A stretch of 64,000 bases of DNA from Candidatus Symbiopectobacterium endolongispinus (GTDB lineage: Bacteria > Pseudomonadota > Gammaproteobacteria > Enterobacterales > Enterobacteriaceae): assembly GCF_018777385.1 (NCBI RefSeq), contig NZ_JAFJYB010000007.1, positions 62,001-126,000 on the forward strand, in the 5' to 3' direction. The position numbers were made by a program, and so were the translations under genes. Positions 51,697 through 62,465 of the stretch are shown here, in pieces; within the stretch, counting starts at the first letter, position 1; each line of letters opens with the position of its first letter. Under the pieces are notes generated by a model. That model searched no databases. It was given only the letters and a program-made list of their open reading frames with translations, and was not told the origin of the DNA.

Positions 51697-54170
51697 CTAA
51701 AGCGTCAGTTCGCAGTGCGTACCGGCCACGCTCCAGGCATCGGGGTCAAGGGTGCGGCCTTGCGCCTCCACGCGGCCATCCGGTAGAAAGCGCACTTCAC
51801 CGTAGACCGGATCGAGGACGCGCAGGGTGCCATCGGCCTCGTGTTGCACGGTAAGTTCGGCGAAAGTCTGCGTAAAGCTGTCCAGCGACTGAATGTCTGC
51901 GGCATCATTCAGGCGCACCAGCCAGGTGGTTGTTTTGCCGTGCTGTTGTACTTCACAGTGGCGCGTCGGGCCTGTTTCCACAATGTGGAAGGGTTGAGAG
52001 CCGAACAACAGCGCCATGCCTGCGCCGCTTTGCAACGCGATGCGCTCAGGGCTGATACGCACATCGTTAAAGATGTGCTGCGGTAGCCAGGCGTGGGTAA
52101 ACGTCGGTTGCCCTTCGTGGGGAGTGGAGGTCAGTACCGCTAGCCCACGATACTGCTGGACGCGCGGCAGCGTACCGCAACCGCCCCAGTAGGAGGGTCT
52201 GCCGAATCCGCCGTGTATAGTTTCACCGGGATGGTTGATCCACACCTGCGCTTCGGGAATATCACCAATCCGCAGATGCAACGGCGTCTCCTGATATCCC
52301 CATTCGCCCCAGCGATAACTGGCAATGGAACCCATTGCCACATGGCGGGTTTTGTAGTGGTACAGTTTGGCAATGCGGTTAGCCCCTTGGGCAAAGCACC
52401 ACTCTTGCGCCGTCGGTTTCTGTCACACCGCAACCTCAACCAGTGCCGGATCGAGGGTCAAGCAGTGGTCACGCAGCAGTAGCGCCAACTGCGGCAAGGC
52501 GTGGAAGCGGCAGCCGTAGTTGCCTTTGCCCCACATCAGGCGCGAAATTGCGGCCAGTTCCAATGAGCGTCCGGCGCGCAGCGTGTGTTCGTAAGAGCGC
52601 CACTGGGAGGCGGTCAGCATGCCCTGATGACAGGAGCGGGCGATTTGCTCAATCAACCGTTGGATAGCGCGGCCGCTGCGTGCGGCAATATCCGCGTCGG
52701 GAGAAAGCGCAGCCAACGCGGTCAACCCTTTCAAATCCACTGGGAAATAGGGGGCAGAGTTCCACTCGGCCATCTCACAGGATTCAAAATGAGTGAGCCA
52801 ATTGAGCACCCGCTGCTTGCCGGCGGCAGCCTGCTGGCTCCCGCTGCGGTTGGCTCGCACGAACGTGGCCTGTGGGAAAAAGCTGCCCGACAGATAGGCG
52901 GCAGTGTGAAACAGCAGCGCATGGTTTTCCGAGAAGTACCACTGTACGTCGTTGCCCGGTTCATCCATCCAGTAGCGGAAATGCAGAATGGCGGCATCGA
53001 TTTTTTCCTGGGTGGCCGGTGCGATGGCATCACCCCAGGCGATGCGGCACCACAGCAACGGCACCAGCGTGAAATCGGCACAGTCATGACAATCCAGCAC
53101 CGAAGGCAATACACCCTCCAGCATGGCGTGGGTTTCCTCATCGGCCATGCCGCAGGCCAGTCTGGCTAACGCTTTAACACTGCCGTACTCCCCTTGCGTG
53201 GCGACTGTGTACAGCGCTTCGGCAATACGCGCTGCTAAGGTCTCTGGCACAATCTGCTGCGCGGTGGCATGACAAATCTCGACACCAAGGGTGCGGCTTA
53301 TCGATAACTCTTCGCTGGAGAGCGTAATCACGAAGTTGCGGAAATCCGCTGGGAGCTGCGCCGTATTGGCAATACGCACTATCTGTTGGCCCGGACGCAA
53401 TTCGGTTTCCAACTCAATAGGGCTATCCAGCGAAATAAAATCGCCCAGTACGCGGCAGGCGATGGTTAGCGGCCGGGTCGCAGGCGCGGGGAAGCAGAGG
53501 TTGATATCCCCATGGTTGTAGGCGGAGTATTCGAAGGACACCCCTTCCAACAGCGCTTCCATTTCCGCCACGCACGATGCGCAAACCGGTGAGACCATCG
53601 TCATATTTACCGGTATGCCCGCCACGTAATCGAGTTGGAAGAAAAAGCGAATATCCCGCTCTGCCAGATCGTTAAATCAGATCCGAACATCGTTTAGCCC
53701 CGATGTTAAAGAAACGGAGACCTCAATGGTGTTTTCCAGATTGCGCAGGCGACATCTTCGCCATTCACCTGCACGATGCCGCCGCCGCAGGTGGTGAAAC
53801 GCAGAGTCACCTCACCGTCGGTTTCGGTTTCCAACCAGGTTTGCGCCCAGGCACCGATGCGGGTGGGGCGGAACCAGAAACCAGAAAGGTCTACGTGGTC
53901 AGAACCAAACGGGAACCACCATCGCGTCAGTTCGAACGCGCCGAACGGCTGTGGTTTCTTCTCCAGATAGCGTTGCTGGAAGTCTACCCGGCAAGGGTAG
54001 GTATGCGGGATGAAGTTTTTCTTTTTACTCAGGAAGAAAAACGGGTCCATGTCACCCTGCATAGGGACATCGGGTACGTCATAACGCTGGCTGACAATAT
54101 CGGAATAGTGCCAGTAACGAATCGCGTCACCCTGTTGCAAAGCGCGGCGATAAATAGTGTCAGTGTTCAT
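51697..54170 (-). pseudogene. Large unrecognised protein of the sugar-acid locus, at least three lesions
   Basis: I do not recognise the family. The conceptual ~825-residue protein has no obvious signal peptide. The N-terminal third looks like a beta-sandwich region (TWLETETDGEVTLRFTTCGG, then IVQVNGED). The middle is alpha-helical (WYFSENHALLFHTAAYLSG, FVRANRSGSQQAAAGKQRVL), suggesting a toroid as in polysaccharide lyases or heparinase II/III-like enzymes. The C-terminal part is again beta-rich. Lesions: frameshift near 53748-53755; TGA 53677-53679, where TGG is likely (RIWFNDL); TGA 52423-52425 after VEVAV. It sits between GH105 and the transporter, so a role in cleaving uronate-containing oligosaccharide is inferred. 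Confidence 0.6.
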
Positions 54171-54198
54171 TGATTATTCCCCGGATCACAATGCGTTG

Positions 54199-54345
54199 TA
54201 TACCCGTCATACTTCAAGTTGCAGGTGTGTTGACTGCGTTCACTCACCCCAGTCACTTACCGGAGTAAGCTCCTGGGGATTCGTTCGCTTGCGCTGTTCA
54301 AAACGTTAACGTTTTGTCCTGCTACTCGAATTAGTTAGGGTGTAG
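54199..54345. repeat. Enterobacterial palindromic intergenic repeat with an extra 16-bp palindrome
   Basis: The left end TACCCGTCATACTTCAAGTT and the right end (54319-54345) are imperfect inverted repeats. The core CCCCAG (54247-54252), CTTAC (54256-54260), GTAAG (54265-54269) and CTGGGG (54273-54278) forms a stem. This pattern is a common interspersed repeat in Yersinia, Serratia and Pectobacteriaceae. Near the right end the perfect palindrome AAAACGTTAACGTTTT (54301-54316) is present, which I do not recall from the usual element. It lies between GH105 and the large protein in the operon. Confidence 0.7.
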
Positions 54346-54351
54346 ATCATT

Positions 54352-55411
54352 TATTCCGCAATACGGATGCCTTCACTCAAACACAATATGGCAAGCGACT
54401 GCCCGTAGGCGGTGGGTTGCAGCGGAATCTCTTTATAAAAATCAAGCGTGCGCCCCATGCGAGTACCGTACGAGACATTCTGTACCGTGCCTTGCGCATC
54501 GATATTCTGGCGTACTGCCTGTAACGTTTTTTTCCCGCCGCCAGCCAGCGTTCATCACCCAAGCCCAGGCGTGCGCTTTTCAGTAAGCCGTAGCCGAAGT
54601 CGGCGGTAGCGGAAATCTCTTCGTAACTATCAGGGTGGTCCAACAGGGTATGCCAGGCACCGCTTTCGGCTTGCAGATCGGTCAGGGTGTTCACCTGTGC
54701 GTTGAGGCACCCCAACAGATAGAGACGCACACCGTTGTCGATAGGGGCAATCTCTAGTAGGTCGAGGATACCGACGGTGATCCACGCGTTGCCACGTGCC
54801 CAGCGGGCTTGCGCAAAACTCCAGCCGTGATACCACAGGCCGGTTTTCGGGTCGTTGAGGTAGCGTGCATGCAGCAAGAACTGACGTACCGCTTCGTAGA
54901 CCAGTTCCTGGCGGCCTGACACCGTACCGTAATGCGCAAGGAACAGCACCACCATAAACAGCGTGTCGTCCCATATCTCCATCTGGTTCACGCCGTCAGA
55001 CACCACATGCTGGAATCCTTGTTCCGGCGTGCGTGGCAGTTTGGTCATCACATCATTCGCCCAACTGTCCAGCACACGCGCGTAATCATCATTACGGGTA
55101 TGTTGCCACAGCAGCGATAGCGGCAGCATTGGCGCGGTGGTATTAACGTTGAGCGGCGGTAAACCCTGTGCGATCTGCCTGTCAAACCAGGTGATAAGGG
55201 TGGCAAGCAGATCGTCTCGACGGGTGAATTCCCACAGGCAGAACAGCCCGTACAGGCTCACGCCCTGTGGCCATTCCCAACTGTTGAAAGAGATATAATC
55301 CCCCGGCGTACCATCCAGGTTGGGCTCATGAAAACGGCCTTCATCTTTCAGACCGAGAGTGCCTGTTATCAGGGCATCTAACTGTGCGTTCAGTGTGGTG
55401 TTGCTGCTCAT
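54352..55411 (-). pseudogene. GH105 unsaturated uronyl hydrolase, 3' frameshift
   Basis: The protein resembles GH105/GH88-type hydrolases (YteR, RhiN), which remove the unsaturated uronic acid left by polysaccharide lyases. It has the DGTPGDYISFNSWEWPQGVS segment and the catalytic-Asp region NQMEIWDDTLFMVVLF, with the aromatic WYHGWSFAQARWARGNAW toroid strip. I chose the ATG at 55411 (MSSNTTLNAQ) with AAGGG upstream. In the T7 run 54527-54533 (A7 on the coding strand) one base is missing; with A8 the frame continues as NVSYGTRMGRTLDFYKEIPL to a TAA at 54352-54354. About the last 55 residues are replaced. The catalytic region is upstream, so reduced activity cannot be excluded. Confidence 0.8.
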
Positions 55412-55462
55412 TGCGTCGGTTTTCCCTTGGTAAAAGAGTGCGTCTTGCAAATGGTGTAGCAT

Positions 55463-55482
55463 TTGCGCAAAACAATGCGCAA
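55463..55482. promoter_or_regulatory. Candidate operator between GH105 and LysR genes
   Basis: The palindrome TTGCGCAA (55463-55470) is followed by GCGCAA (55477-55482), so two TTGCGC-type half sites face each other over a short spacer. It is in the divergent promoter region of the GH105 operon and the LysR gene, a plausible binding site for the LacI- or LysR-type regulator. No direct evidence. Confidence 0.3.
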
Positions 55483-55579
55483 TACGAAAATTTTTTGCGT
55501 TAATGTTTTGTGATTTTGATTAACTTTTTGGCTGGGGACGTGCCGACCAGGGTTTTTTTATTTATTAAAATAACCGGTT

Positions 55580-56518
55580 ATGATGACGTTATCTGAGGCA
55601 GAGAAACGGCAGCGAGAAGCGATGAAAGTCACGCTGGAAGAGTTGCAAGCGTTTGTAGTAGTTATCGACAGCGGGTCGATTACGGCAGCGGCAGAGCAGT
55701 TGGGGCAGACCGCCTCCGGTATCAGCCGTGCGCTGCGTCGGCTGGAAACCAAGCTGGATACCACGCTGTTGCACCGCACCACACGCCGTATGGCATTATC
55801 ACAGGAAGGCGAGCTGTTTTTGGCGCAGGCGCGTGAAGTGATCGCGTTGGTCGAACTGGCGGAAGAGTCGATGGCTATCGGGCGTGAGCAGCCTTGCGGC
55901 ACGTTGCGTGTTAATGTGCGTTCCCGTTTATGCAACATGCTATTGTACCCCCCTATCCCTGAATTTCGCCGCATTTACCCGCATATTCAGCTACAACTGA
56001 ATACCGATGACGTCTTTATTGATTTATTGGAGCAGCATACTGACATTGCGATCCGCATTGGCACCCTGCGGGATTCCAGTATCCATGCCCGTTTGCTGGG
56101 CAGCACGCGCGCGCGGATCTTGGCCAGCCCCGATTATTTGCAACTCCACGGCGTGCCGCAGACCGTAGAAGCGTTGGATAATCACGTATTATTCGGTTTC
56201 ACCCATGTGGATGCGCTCAATGTCTGGCCGGTACGTAAAGCCAACGGTGAGTTGTACCGCATCAAACCGGCGCTGGTGGCCTCGAGCGGTGAAACGCTGC
56301 GCCAACTGGCGCTGCGCGGGGAGGGGATCGTCCGCTTGTCTGATTTTATGACACAGGACGATCAGAAAAGCGGACGATTAGTGCCGGTGTTGGCGCAACA
56401 GACGATTGAAACGCGCATGCCGGTGAACGCGGTTTACTACCGCAACACCAAGCTGACGGCGCGTATCAGCTGTTTTCTCTATTTTCTCAGCGAGAAGATG
56501 GCGCGCCAGTTACTTTAG
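55580..56518 (+). CDS. LysR-family transcriptional regulator
   Basis: The product has an N-terminal LysR helix-turn-helix (ITAAAEQLGQTASGISRALR, then RRLETKLDTTLLHR) and a substrate-binding-like effector domain (GTLRVNVRSRLCNMLLYP, IAIRIGTLRDSSIHARLLG, RGEGIVRLSDFM), about 298-312 residues. Starts at 55580 and 55622 are both possible; neither has a strong ribosome site, and the family N-terminus favours 55622. It is divergent from the GH105 operon and convergent with mdaB; either may be its target. It is the only unbroken gene of this region. Confidence 0.85.
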   Translation: MMTLSEAEKRQREAMKVTLEELQAFVVVIDSGSITAAAEQLGQTASGISRALRRLETKLDTTLLHRTTRRMALSQEGELFLAQAREVIALVELAEESMAIGREQPCGTLRVNVRSRLCNMLLYPPIPEFRRIYPHIQLQLNTDDVFIDLLEQHTDIAIRIGTLRDSSIHARLLGSTRARILASPDYLQLHGVPQTVEALDNHVLFGFTHVDALNVWPVRKANGELYRIKPALVASSGETLRQLALRGEGIVRLSDFMTQDDQKSGRLVPVLAQQTIETRMPVNAVYYRNTKLTARISCFLYFLSEKMARQLL

Positions 56519-56525
56519 GTGGTGT

Positions 56526-57097
56526 TCAGGCGAATACGCGGGTCAAATGTTCGCGGTATTCAGCCAGATAGCGATCCACCTCTGGTTGCTTGATCACATC
56601 ATTGCAGATAAAAGTCGGCAGCGGCGACAGGCCAATAAACTGGTTGGCTTTGTGGAACGGCAGGTAAACGCCATCAACACCGACACCGTGAAAGAACTGG
56701 TCGGGATTGGTAAAGGCTTCCAACGGCGCGTTCCAGGTCAGGGACAGCATATAATTCCGCCCTTGCAGCAGACCGCCGGAGCCGTATTTTTGCTGGCGTC
56801 TGAGCGGGTGCGGCCATCGCTGGCATACAGCGAGCCGTGACCGTGAGTAAACACTTCATCGACGTATTTCTTCAGGATCCACGGCACGTCCATCCACCAT
56901 CCCGGCATGACGGTTTCTGCCCACAAAAAGCGCTGTACCTCTTCGTCCAGATTGTAGCCCTGATCGACGTTGGCCACCTGTACGCTATGGCCCTGTTCGC
57001 TGAGCAAGGTGGCGGCAAAATCCGCGAACGTGTTGTTCAATTGGCCATTGGAGTGACCAAAGGATTTGCTGGCGTTGATCAGCAGAATGTTTTGCAT
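56526..57097 (-). pseudogene. mdaB: NADPH:quinone reductase MdaB, deletion plus frameshift
   Basis: MdaB is a flavodoxin-fold FAD quinone reductase that limits oxidative stress. The pieces match well: NILLINASKSFGHSNGQLN, MPGWWMDVPWILKKYVDEVF, HGHGSLYASDGRTR, then MLSLTWNAPLEAF and DQFFHGVGVDGVYLPFHKAN. In the T5 run 56787-56791 one base is missing (expected SKKYGSGGLLQGR). In addition about three residues (Ile-Trp-Gln in E. coli) are missing before MPGWW near 56909-56912, an in-frame loss at the flavin site. In E. coli mdaB also lies between parE and parC. Confidence 0.85.
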
Positions 57098-57245
57098 GGT
57101 GACGATGATCCTGATTGCTTAATGAAAGTAAGGCAGTGTAGTGCGCAGGCTTAGGATGAAAAACGGGGGGTAATGGCACAACACTATTGACTGGTAGTCA
57201 ATAAATCAGGGGTTTTATGCGCCGATGGTCGGGCAACCAATAAGT

Positions 57246-57283
57246 AAAAAAGGCAGGGAAACCAATGTATCGGCTTTCTTGCC
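57246..57283 (-). terminator. Terminator after the TonB receptor gene
   Basis: On the minus strand GGCAAGAAAGCC (57272-57283) pairs imperfectly with GGTTTCCCTGCC (57252-57263), followed by a six-T run (57246-57251). Two G-U pairs and one mismatch weaken it. It is ~53 bases beyond the receptor stop. The rest of 57098-57335 shows no gene. Confidence 0.5.
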
Positions 57284-57335
57284 CTGGCGAGGACGCGTTT
57301 TGCGTTTACTTCACTTCACGCAATAAATGCGCTGA

Positions 57336-59721
57336 TTAGAAAGCGACACTCATGCCCAATTGGAAGGTGCGTCCCGGAGCAATGGACAACTGTTGATCGT
57401 AATAGTGTGCGTTATTGGGATCGGTATTGGTCGGTACCTCAATGTTGCGGCTGTTCTGGTAATCCCAATATTTACGGTCGGTCAGGTTGTAGATACCGCC
57501 GTTGACGCGCACGTTTTTGGTAATGCGATAGTATGCGGTCAAATCCACCAAACCATAGCCCGGCACGCGCATAAAGGTGACGTTGTCTGTGCCCAGTACG
57601 TTGCCGTCACCGATGCGTTTACGGCCAGCGGCGTAATCAGCGGTCTTCCCTTTGGTAAAGGTGGTGATCAGCGCACCGCCATAGGTGTTGCTCGGATCGT
57701 CATAAGCCAGTCCAACCACGGCTTTTTGTGGCGTGACGGTATCGAGATTGACGTAGCGGTCACCGGAGGCGCTGGATTTTGCGGCACCCCTGGGTATAGC
57801 CGTAAGCCAGACGGGCGCTAAACCCTTTGGCCTGTTCAAACCAGGTGCCCAGTTCGAAACGTGCACTCAGCTCGCCACCGTAGATATAGGCTTTATCGCG
57901 GTTTTCGGTGAGATAGAGGGTACTGATGGTGTTTGGCAGATTGGCAAACAGATCGGGGTTTGACCCGCGACGATAGTAACCGTTGGCGATAAAGTTTTTA
58001 TAATCGTTATAGAACGCGGCAGCGCTGATCGTTACCCCGTCTACAATACGGCCCTTCAGCCCTAGCTCATAGTTATCGCTGGTTTCGGTTTTCAGATTAG
58101 GATCGCCGATGGTGGCATAAGGGCTGGAGCCGCCGAAGTAACCCAGTGCCCATGAACCATAAAGCTGCCCGGCATTGGGGAACTGCGCACCGCGTTTGTA
58201 CTGTACATAGGCCAGCAGATCGGGTTTCAGATTGTACTGGAAGGCCAGTGCAGGCAGGATCTGTCCATCGGCGTTGGTGCCGTACATTTTGGCGGTGTCA
58301 CTGGCCGTGACGTTACCGTTGGTGTTGGTAAACAGGTTATAGGTGTTTTCCGGCTTAGCGTGCTGCCAGGCGAAACGCACTGCAGGGATAATGGAAAAAT
58401 CACGACCCGCCAAGTCCCAGGTCATCTTATCCTGCACAAAAGCACCAGCATTGATGATCTTGCTGTCGGCTTGATGGCGACCCAGGTTTACTGAGCCAGC
58501 CAGTATATTTTTGGCGACCAGTGGGTGTTCAGACTCTGATTGGCGCAGGTTAACCCCGTAACTGAAGCGGGGGTTGCGCCATTCTTTGGTCGCTTTGCTT
58601 TCGAGCCCAACGGTGTTGGTATCGTAGCCGCTCCATACCTGAGACGGTAGTGCGGCATTGCTGATGGTGTAATCGTGGGCTTCGGTTTTGCTAAAGAACA
58701 GTTTGCTGTTAAGGCTGTCAAACAGCAGACCGTCAGTTGGCGTATACAGATCGGCAACGCTCACGCCCCAACGGCGCGTTTTGCTGTCCTGGAATGAGGT
58801 GCTGCCATCGCGGGTGGAACTGCCAGAGGCACCCACATTCCAGGTGGGAAAGTTGCTGTGGTTAAACTTCTCTTAATAGTCCACGGTGCCGGTTAGCTGG
58901 CGCAGGTCAGTCGCCTGCCAGATGTTGGAGACCAGTACAGCGTTGGAGTGCCAGTTGGCCGGATTGCTGTCGATGGTGGCATCACGGTGGTTTTCGGTTT
59001 CATTACCGTCGCGGCGGCTGTAGACCACCACGCCGCGCAGGGTGTCGTCACCGCCAGCGGCGGTAATCCCGTTGTGGAAACTGCGATCGGCGGAGTCATA
59101 TCCGGCCTGATAGCCAAAATAGCTGTGTTTATCGCCGCTAAGGAAGTTGTCCGGCGATTTAGGCATAAATGAAGCAGAGCCGCCTAACGCGTTATTGCTG
59201 TTATACACGTCGGTAGCACCGGAGGCGATATCTACTGAGCCGTACAGGTAGGGATCGAGGTAATCACCGCGGCCAATGCCGGTGCTGCCTGCCTGAACGC
59301 GACCGCTCGGCGTGGAAGTACCGCGCTCGGTCCCTGCGGGAAGCTCAACGCCGTCGATATCGATAGAGACGCGGTTGTTTTCCAGCCCGCGAATGTTGTA
59401 GCCGCTGTAGCCACCGCGGTCGTAGCTGCTTTTGCCTGCGGTAGCCCCGGCGCTGACGCCCGGTGCGCTCACCAGTGGCTGATAGCGCATGATATTGCCG
59501 AAGGTATTACCACCTTCTTTCAAGAGGTCGTTGGCTGTCAGGGTGGTTTTCGTGCCTGCTTCTCGCTCAATGCGGGGAGAAAGTACCGTCATGGTGTCCT
59601 GGGACTCTTTCTGGGCAGTATCCGATTTGCCCTGCGCGCTTTGCGCCGCATTGGCACCAAATGCCAAGCCGGACAGGACGCCGGTCAGCAAAATGTTATT
59701 CATATTCTTATGATTTAACAT
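57336..59721 (-). pseudogene. TonB-dependent receptor (haem/transferrin-type), stop plus frameshift
   Basis: The conceptual ~794-residue protein has a signal peptide (ILLTGVLSGLAFGANA), a TonB-box-like DTMTVLSP, a plug domain (NIRGLENNRVSIDIDGVELP, GGSASFMPKSPDNFL) and a 22-strand-type barrel ending APGRTFQLGMSVAF with the terminal Phe. It resembles haemoglobin/transferrin-type receptors; the ligand is not certain. A TAA at 58873-58875 (TVDY-stop-EKFNHSNF) probably came from CAA, and the C4 run 57787-57790 carries an extra base (expected YTQGAAKSSASG). Fur boxes upstream indicate former iron control. No tonB, hemin-transport or siderophore genes adjoin it. Confidence 0.85.
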
Positions 59722-59808
59722 GATAGAGCTCTTGGGTTCGCGATGGTTTGGGTTCGTAAAAATGGCGGTGCCGATATTGTCATCGGTGCGGTAGTATGCT
59801 GTTCATAG

Positions 59809-59850
59809 CTAAATAATAATCATTAGCAGATAGCAAATATAATCATTATC
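59809..59850. promoter_or_regulatory. Two Fur boxes upstream of the TonB receptor
   Basis: The 19-mers at 59809-59827 (CTAAATAATAATCATTAGC) and 59832-59850 (ending ATAATCATTATC) each match the Fur consensus GATAATGATAATCATTATC at 14 of 19 positions. They lie about 90-130 bases upstream of the receptor ATG. The surrounding 59722-60058 gap holds no other gene. Confidence 0.7.
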
Positions 59851-60058
59851 ACCACGATTGCGGCATTAAGATTTCTTAATGAAGGAACTCAACGGCGATT
59901 GATGAAGTGTTAAGGGAGGAAGACACCTGAGGTTTGTGACAGTGGCTGGCAAGATGCTGTACTATCTGCGCATACATTACCGCGCGCGTTGCGGGAATTA
60001 AGCCTTTTTAGATGACCTGTTTTAGCATGATCATTGAGTCACCGCGTAAGGATTGTCG

Positions 60059-62317
60059 ATGAGTGAGATAACTCATGACGGCGCAGAACGTCTTGCGCTG
60101 CATACGTTTACAGAAAATGCGTACCTGAACTACTCCATGTACGTCATCATGGACAGGGCGCTGCCTTTTATTGGTGACGGCCTTAAGCCGGTGCAACGCC
60201 GCATCGTGTATGCGATGTCGGAACTGGGATTGAGCGCCAGCGCCAAGTTTAAAAAATCCGCCCGTACCGTGGGGGACGTGCTCGGGAAATACCATCCGCA
60301 CGGTGACAGCGCCTGCTATGAAGCAATGGTGCTGATGGCGCAGCCTTTCTCTTACCGCTATCCGCTGGTGGACGGCCAAGGGAACTGGGGGGCTCCGGAC
60401 GATCCGAAATCCTTTGCGGCGATGCGTTATACCGAATCGCGCCTTTCCAAATACGCCGAAGTGCTGCTGGGCGAGTTGGGGCAAGGCACCGTCGAGTACC
60501 AGCCCAACTTTGACGGCACCTTGCAGGAGCCGAAAATGTTGCCTGCGCGTTTGCCCAACATTTTACTTAACGGCACCACTGGCATCGCGGTCGGGATGGC
60601 GACGGATATCCCACCGCATAACGTGCGTGAAGTGGCGGCTGCCGCCGTTGCGCTGCTGGAAAAACCGGAATCATCGCTCGACGATCTGTTGCAGTTCGTT
60701 CAGGGGCCGGATTTCCCTACTGAAGCTGAAATCATCACGCCGCGTGATGAGCTGCGGCGCGTCTATGAGCAGGGGCGTGGTTCCGTGCGGATGCGTGCTC
60801 TGTGGAAGAAAGAAGACGGCGAAGTGGTGATCACCGCGTTGCCGCATCAGGTCTCGGGGGCGAAAGTGTTAGAGCAGATCGCCAGCCAAATGCGGGCGAA
60901 AAAGCTGCCGATGATCGATGATTTACGCGATGAATCGGATCATGAAAATCCGACGCGTCTAGTGCTGGTGCCGCGATCTAACTGGATCGACCTCGATCAG
61001 GTAATGAATCACCTGTTTGCCACCACCGATCTGGAAAAAAGCTACCGCATCAACATGAACATGATCGGTCTGGATAACCGTCCCGCTGTGAAAGGGCTGG
61101 TGGAGATCCTGAGCGAATGGCTGGTGTTCCGCCGTGATACGGTGCGCCGCCGCCTGAACTACCGTCTGGAAAAAGTGCTCAAGCGTTTGCACATTCTGGA
61201 AGGTTTGTTGATTGCGTTCCTGAACATTGATGACGTTATCCATATCATCCGCACCGAGGATGAGTCCAAAGCGGAACTGATGCGCCGCTATGGCCTGAGT
61301 GATACCCAGGCTGAAGCCATTCTGGAATTAAAATTGCGGCATTTGGCGCGCCTGGAAGAGATGAAAATCCGTGGCGAGCAACACGATTTGGAAAAAGAGC
61401 GCGATCAGCTTCAGGCGCTGCTGGCATCAGAACGCAAGCTTAACAATCTGCTGAAAAAAGAGATTCAGTCGGATGCTGAATTGTATGGCGACGATCGCCG
61501 TTCGCCGCTGCATGAGCGTGCGGAAGCCAAGGCCATGAGTGAGCACGATTTCGTACCGTCTGAACCGGTCACAATCGTATTGTCAGAAATGGGCTGGGTG
61601 CGTAGCGCGAAAGGGAATGATATAGATCCTTCCGGGTTGAGCTTTAAAGCGGGCGATAGCTTCCGCGCCGCCGCGCGCGGCAAGAGTAACCAGCCGGTGG
61701 TGTTTATCGACTCAACGGGACGTAGCTATGCGCTCGATCCGATCACGTTTCCGTCGGCGCGCGGTCAGGGTGAACCGCTGACGGGCAAACTGACGCCGCC
61801 GCCGGGTGCCAGTATTGAGCATGTGCTGATGGCCGCGGATGAACAACGCCTGTTGATGGCATCCGATGCTGGCTACGGGTTTGTTTGTACGTTCAAAGAT
61901 CTGGTGGCGCGCAACCGTGCCGGTAAGGCTATGATCACGCTGCCGGACAACGCCAAAGCGCTGGCACCGATCGTGATAGAGCGCGAAGACGACCTGCTGA
62001 TGGCGGTCACTGCCGCGGGTCGCGTGTTGGTGTTCCCGGTGTCCGATCTGCCCCAGTTGTCGAAAGGCAAAGGCAACAAGATCATCTCCATCTCCTCGGC
62101 GGACTTCGCGGAAGGCAAGGATCGCTTGGCTCTCCTGTTGGTGGTGTGGCCGCAAGCGACGGTGAAACTGTATTCCGGTAAGCGCAAAATTGTGGTGCGT
62201 GCAAGCGAACATCACGGTGAGCGGGGCCGTAAAGGCACCTTGCTGCGTGGGATGCAAGACATTGACCGCATTGAGGTTGATGCGCCTCCAGCGCCAAAGG
62301 ATGACAGCGAGGAGTAA
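60059..62317 (+). CDS. parC: DNA topoisomerase IV subunit A
   Basis: ParC is the DNA-cleaving subunit of topoisomerase IV. The 752-residue product starts [20 protein letters not shown]. Its breakage-reunion core includes [20 protein letters not shown] and the active-site Tyr in [17 protein letters not shown] coiled-coil segment ([20 protein letters not shown]) precedes the C-terminal DNA-wrapping blades. The quinolone region (Ser in GDSACYE) is wild type. I chose the ATG at 60059 with AAGGA; a TTG two codons earlier is unnecessary. plsC follows. Intact. Confidence 0.97.
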   Translation: MSEITHDGAERLALHTFTENAYLNYSMYVIMDRALPFIGDGLKPVQRRIVYAMSELGLSASAKFKKSARTVGDVLGKYHPHGDSACYEAMVLMAQPFSYRYPLVDGQGNWGAPDDPKSFAAMRYTESRLSKYAEVLLGELGQGTVEYQPNFDGTLQEPKMLPARLPNILLNGTTGIAVGMATDIPPHNVREVAAAAVALLEKPESSLDDLLQFVQGPDFPTEAEIITPRDELRRVYEQGRGSVRMRALWKKEDGEVVITALPHQVSGAKVLEQIASQMRAKKLPMIDDLRDESDHENPTRLVLVPRSNWIDLDQVMNHLFATTDLEKSYRINMNMIGLDNRPAVKGLVEILSEWLVFRRDTVRRRLNYRLEKVLKRLHILEGLLIAFLNIDDVIHIIRTEDESKAELMRRYGLSDTQAEAILELKLRHLARLEEMKIRGEQHDLEKERDQLQALLASERKLNNLLKKEIQSDAELYGDDRRSPLHERAEAKAMSEHDFVPSEPVTIVLSEMGWVRSAKGNDIDPSGLSFKAGDSFRAAARGKSNQPVVFIDSTGRSYALDPITFPSARGQGEPLTGKLTPPPGASIEHVLMAADEQRLLMASDAGYGFVCTFKDLVARNRAGKAMITLPDNAKALAPIVIEREDDLLMAVTAAGRVLVFPVSDLPQLSKGKGNKIISISSADFAEGKDRLALLLVVWPQATVKLYSGKRKIVVRASEHHGERGRKGTLLRGMQDIDRIEVDAPPAPKDDSEE

Positions 62318-62322
62318 TGCGT

Positions 62323-62354
62323 TGCCTGATATCACCCGATGGCGGTATCAGGCA
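62323..62354 (+). terminator. Hairpin after parC
   Basis: TGCCTGATA (62323-62331) pairs perfectly with TATCAGGCA (62346-62354) around a 14-base loop, followed by a pyrimidine-rich TCTCCCCCTTTGTT. It is a likely parC terminator or attenuator before plsC. Confidence 0.55.
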
Positions 62355-62465
62355 TCTCCCCCTTTGTTACCTGGCCGATGGCGCGGGTACCACGGCAAAG
62401 GATTACCCGTTTGTTTTATGCCGAAGTCGCTATACTAGCGGCGGCGGTTGGCTTATGAGGTCGTT

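Noticed and set aside
60290-60330. A quinolone-resistance substitution in ParC.
   Set aside because: The Ser and Glu of GDSACYE are wild type.
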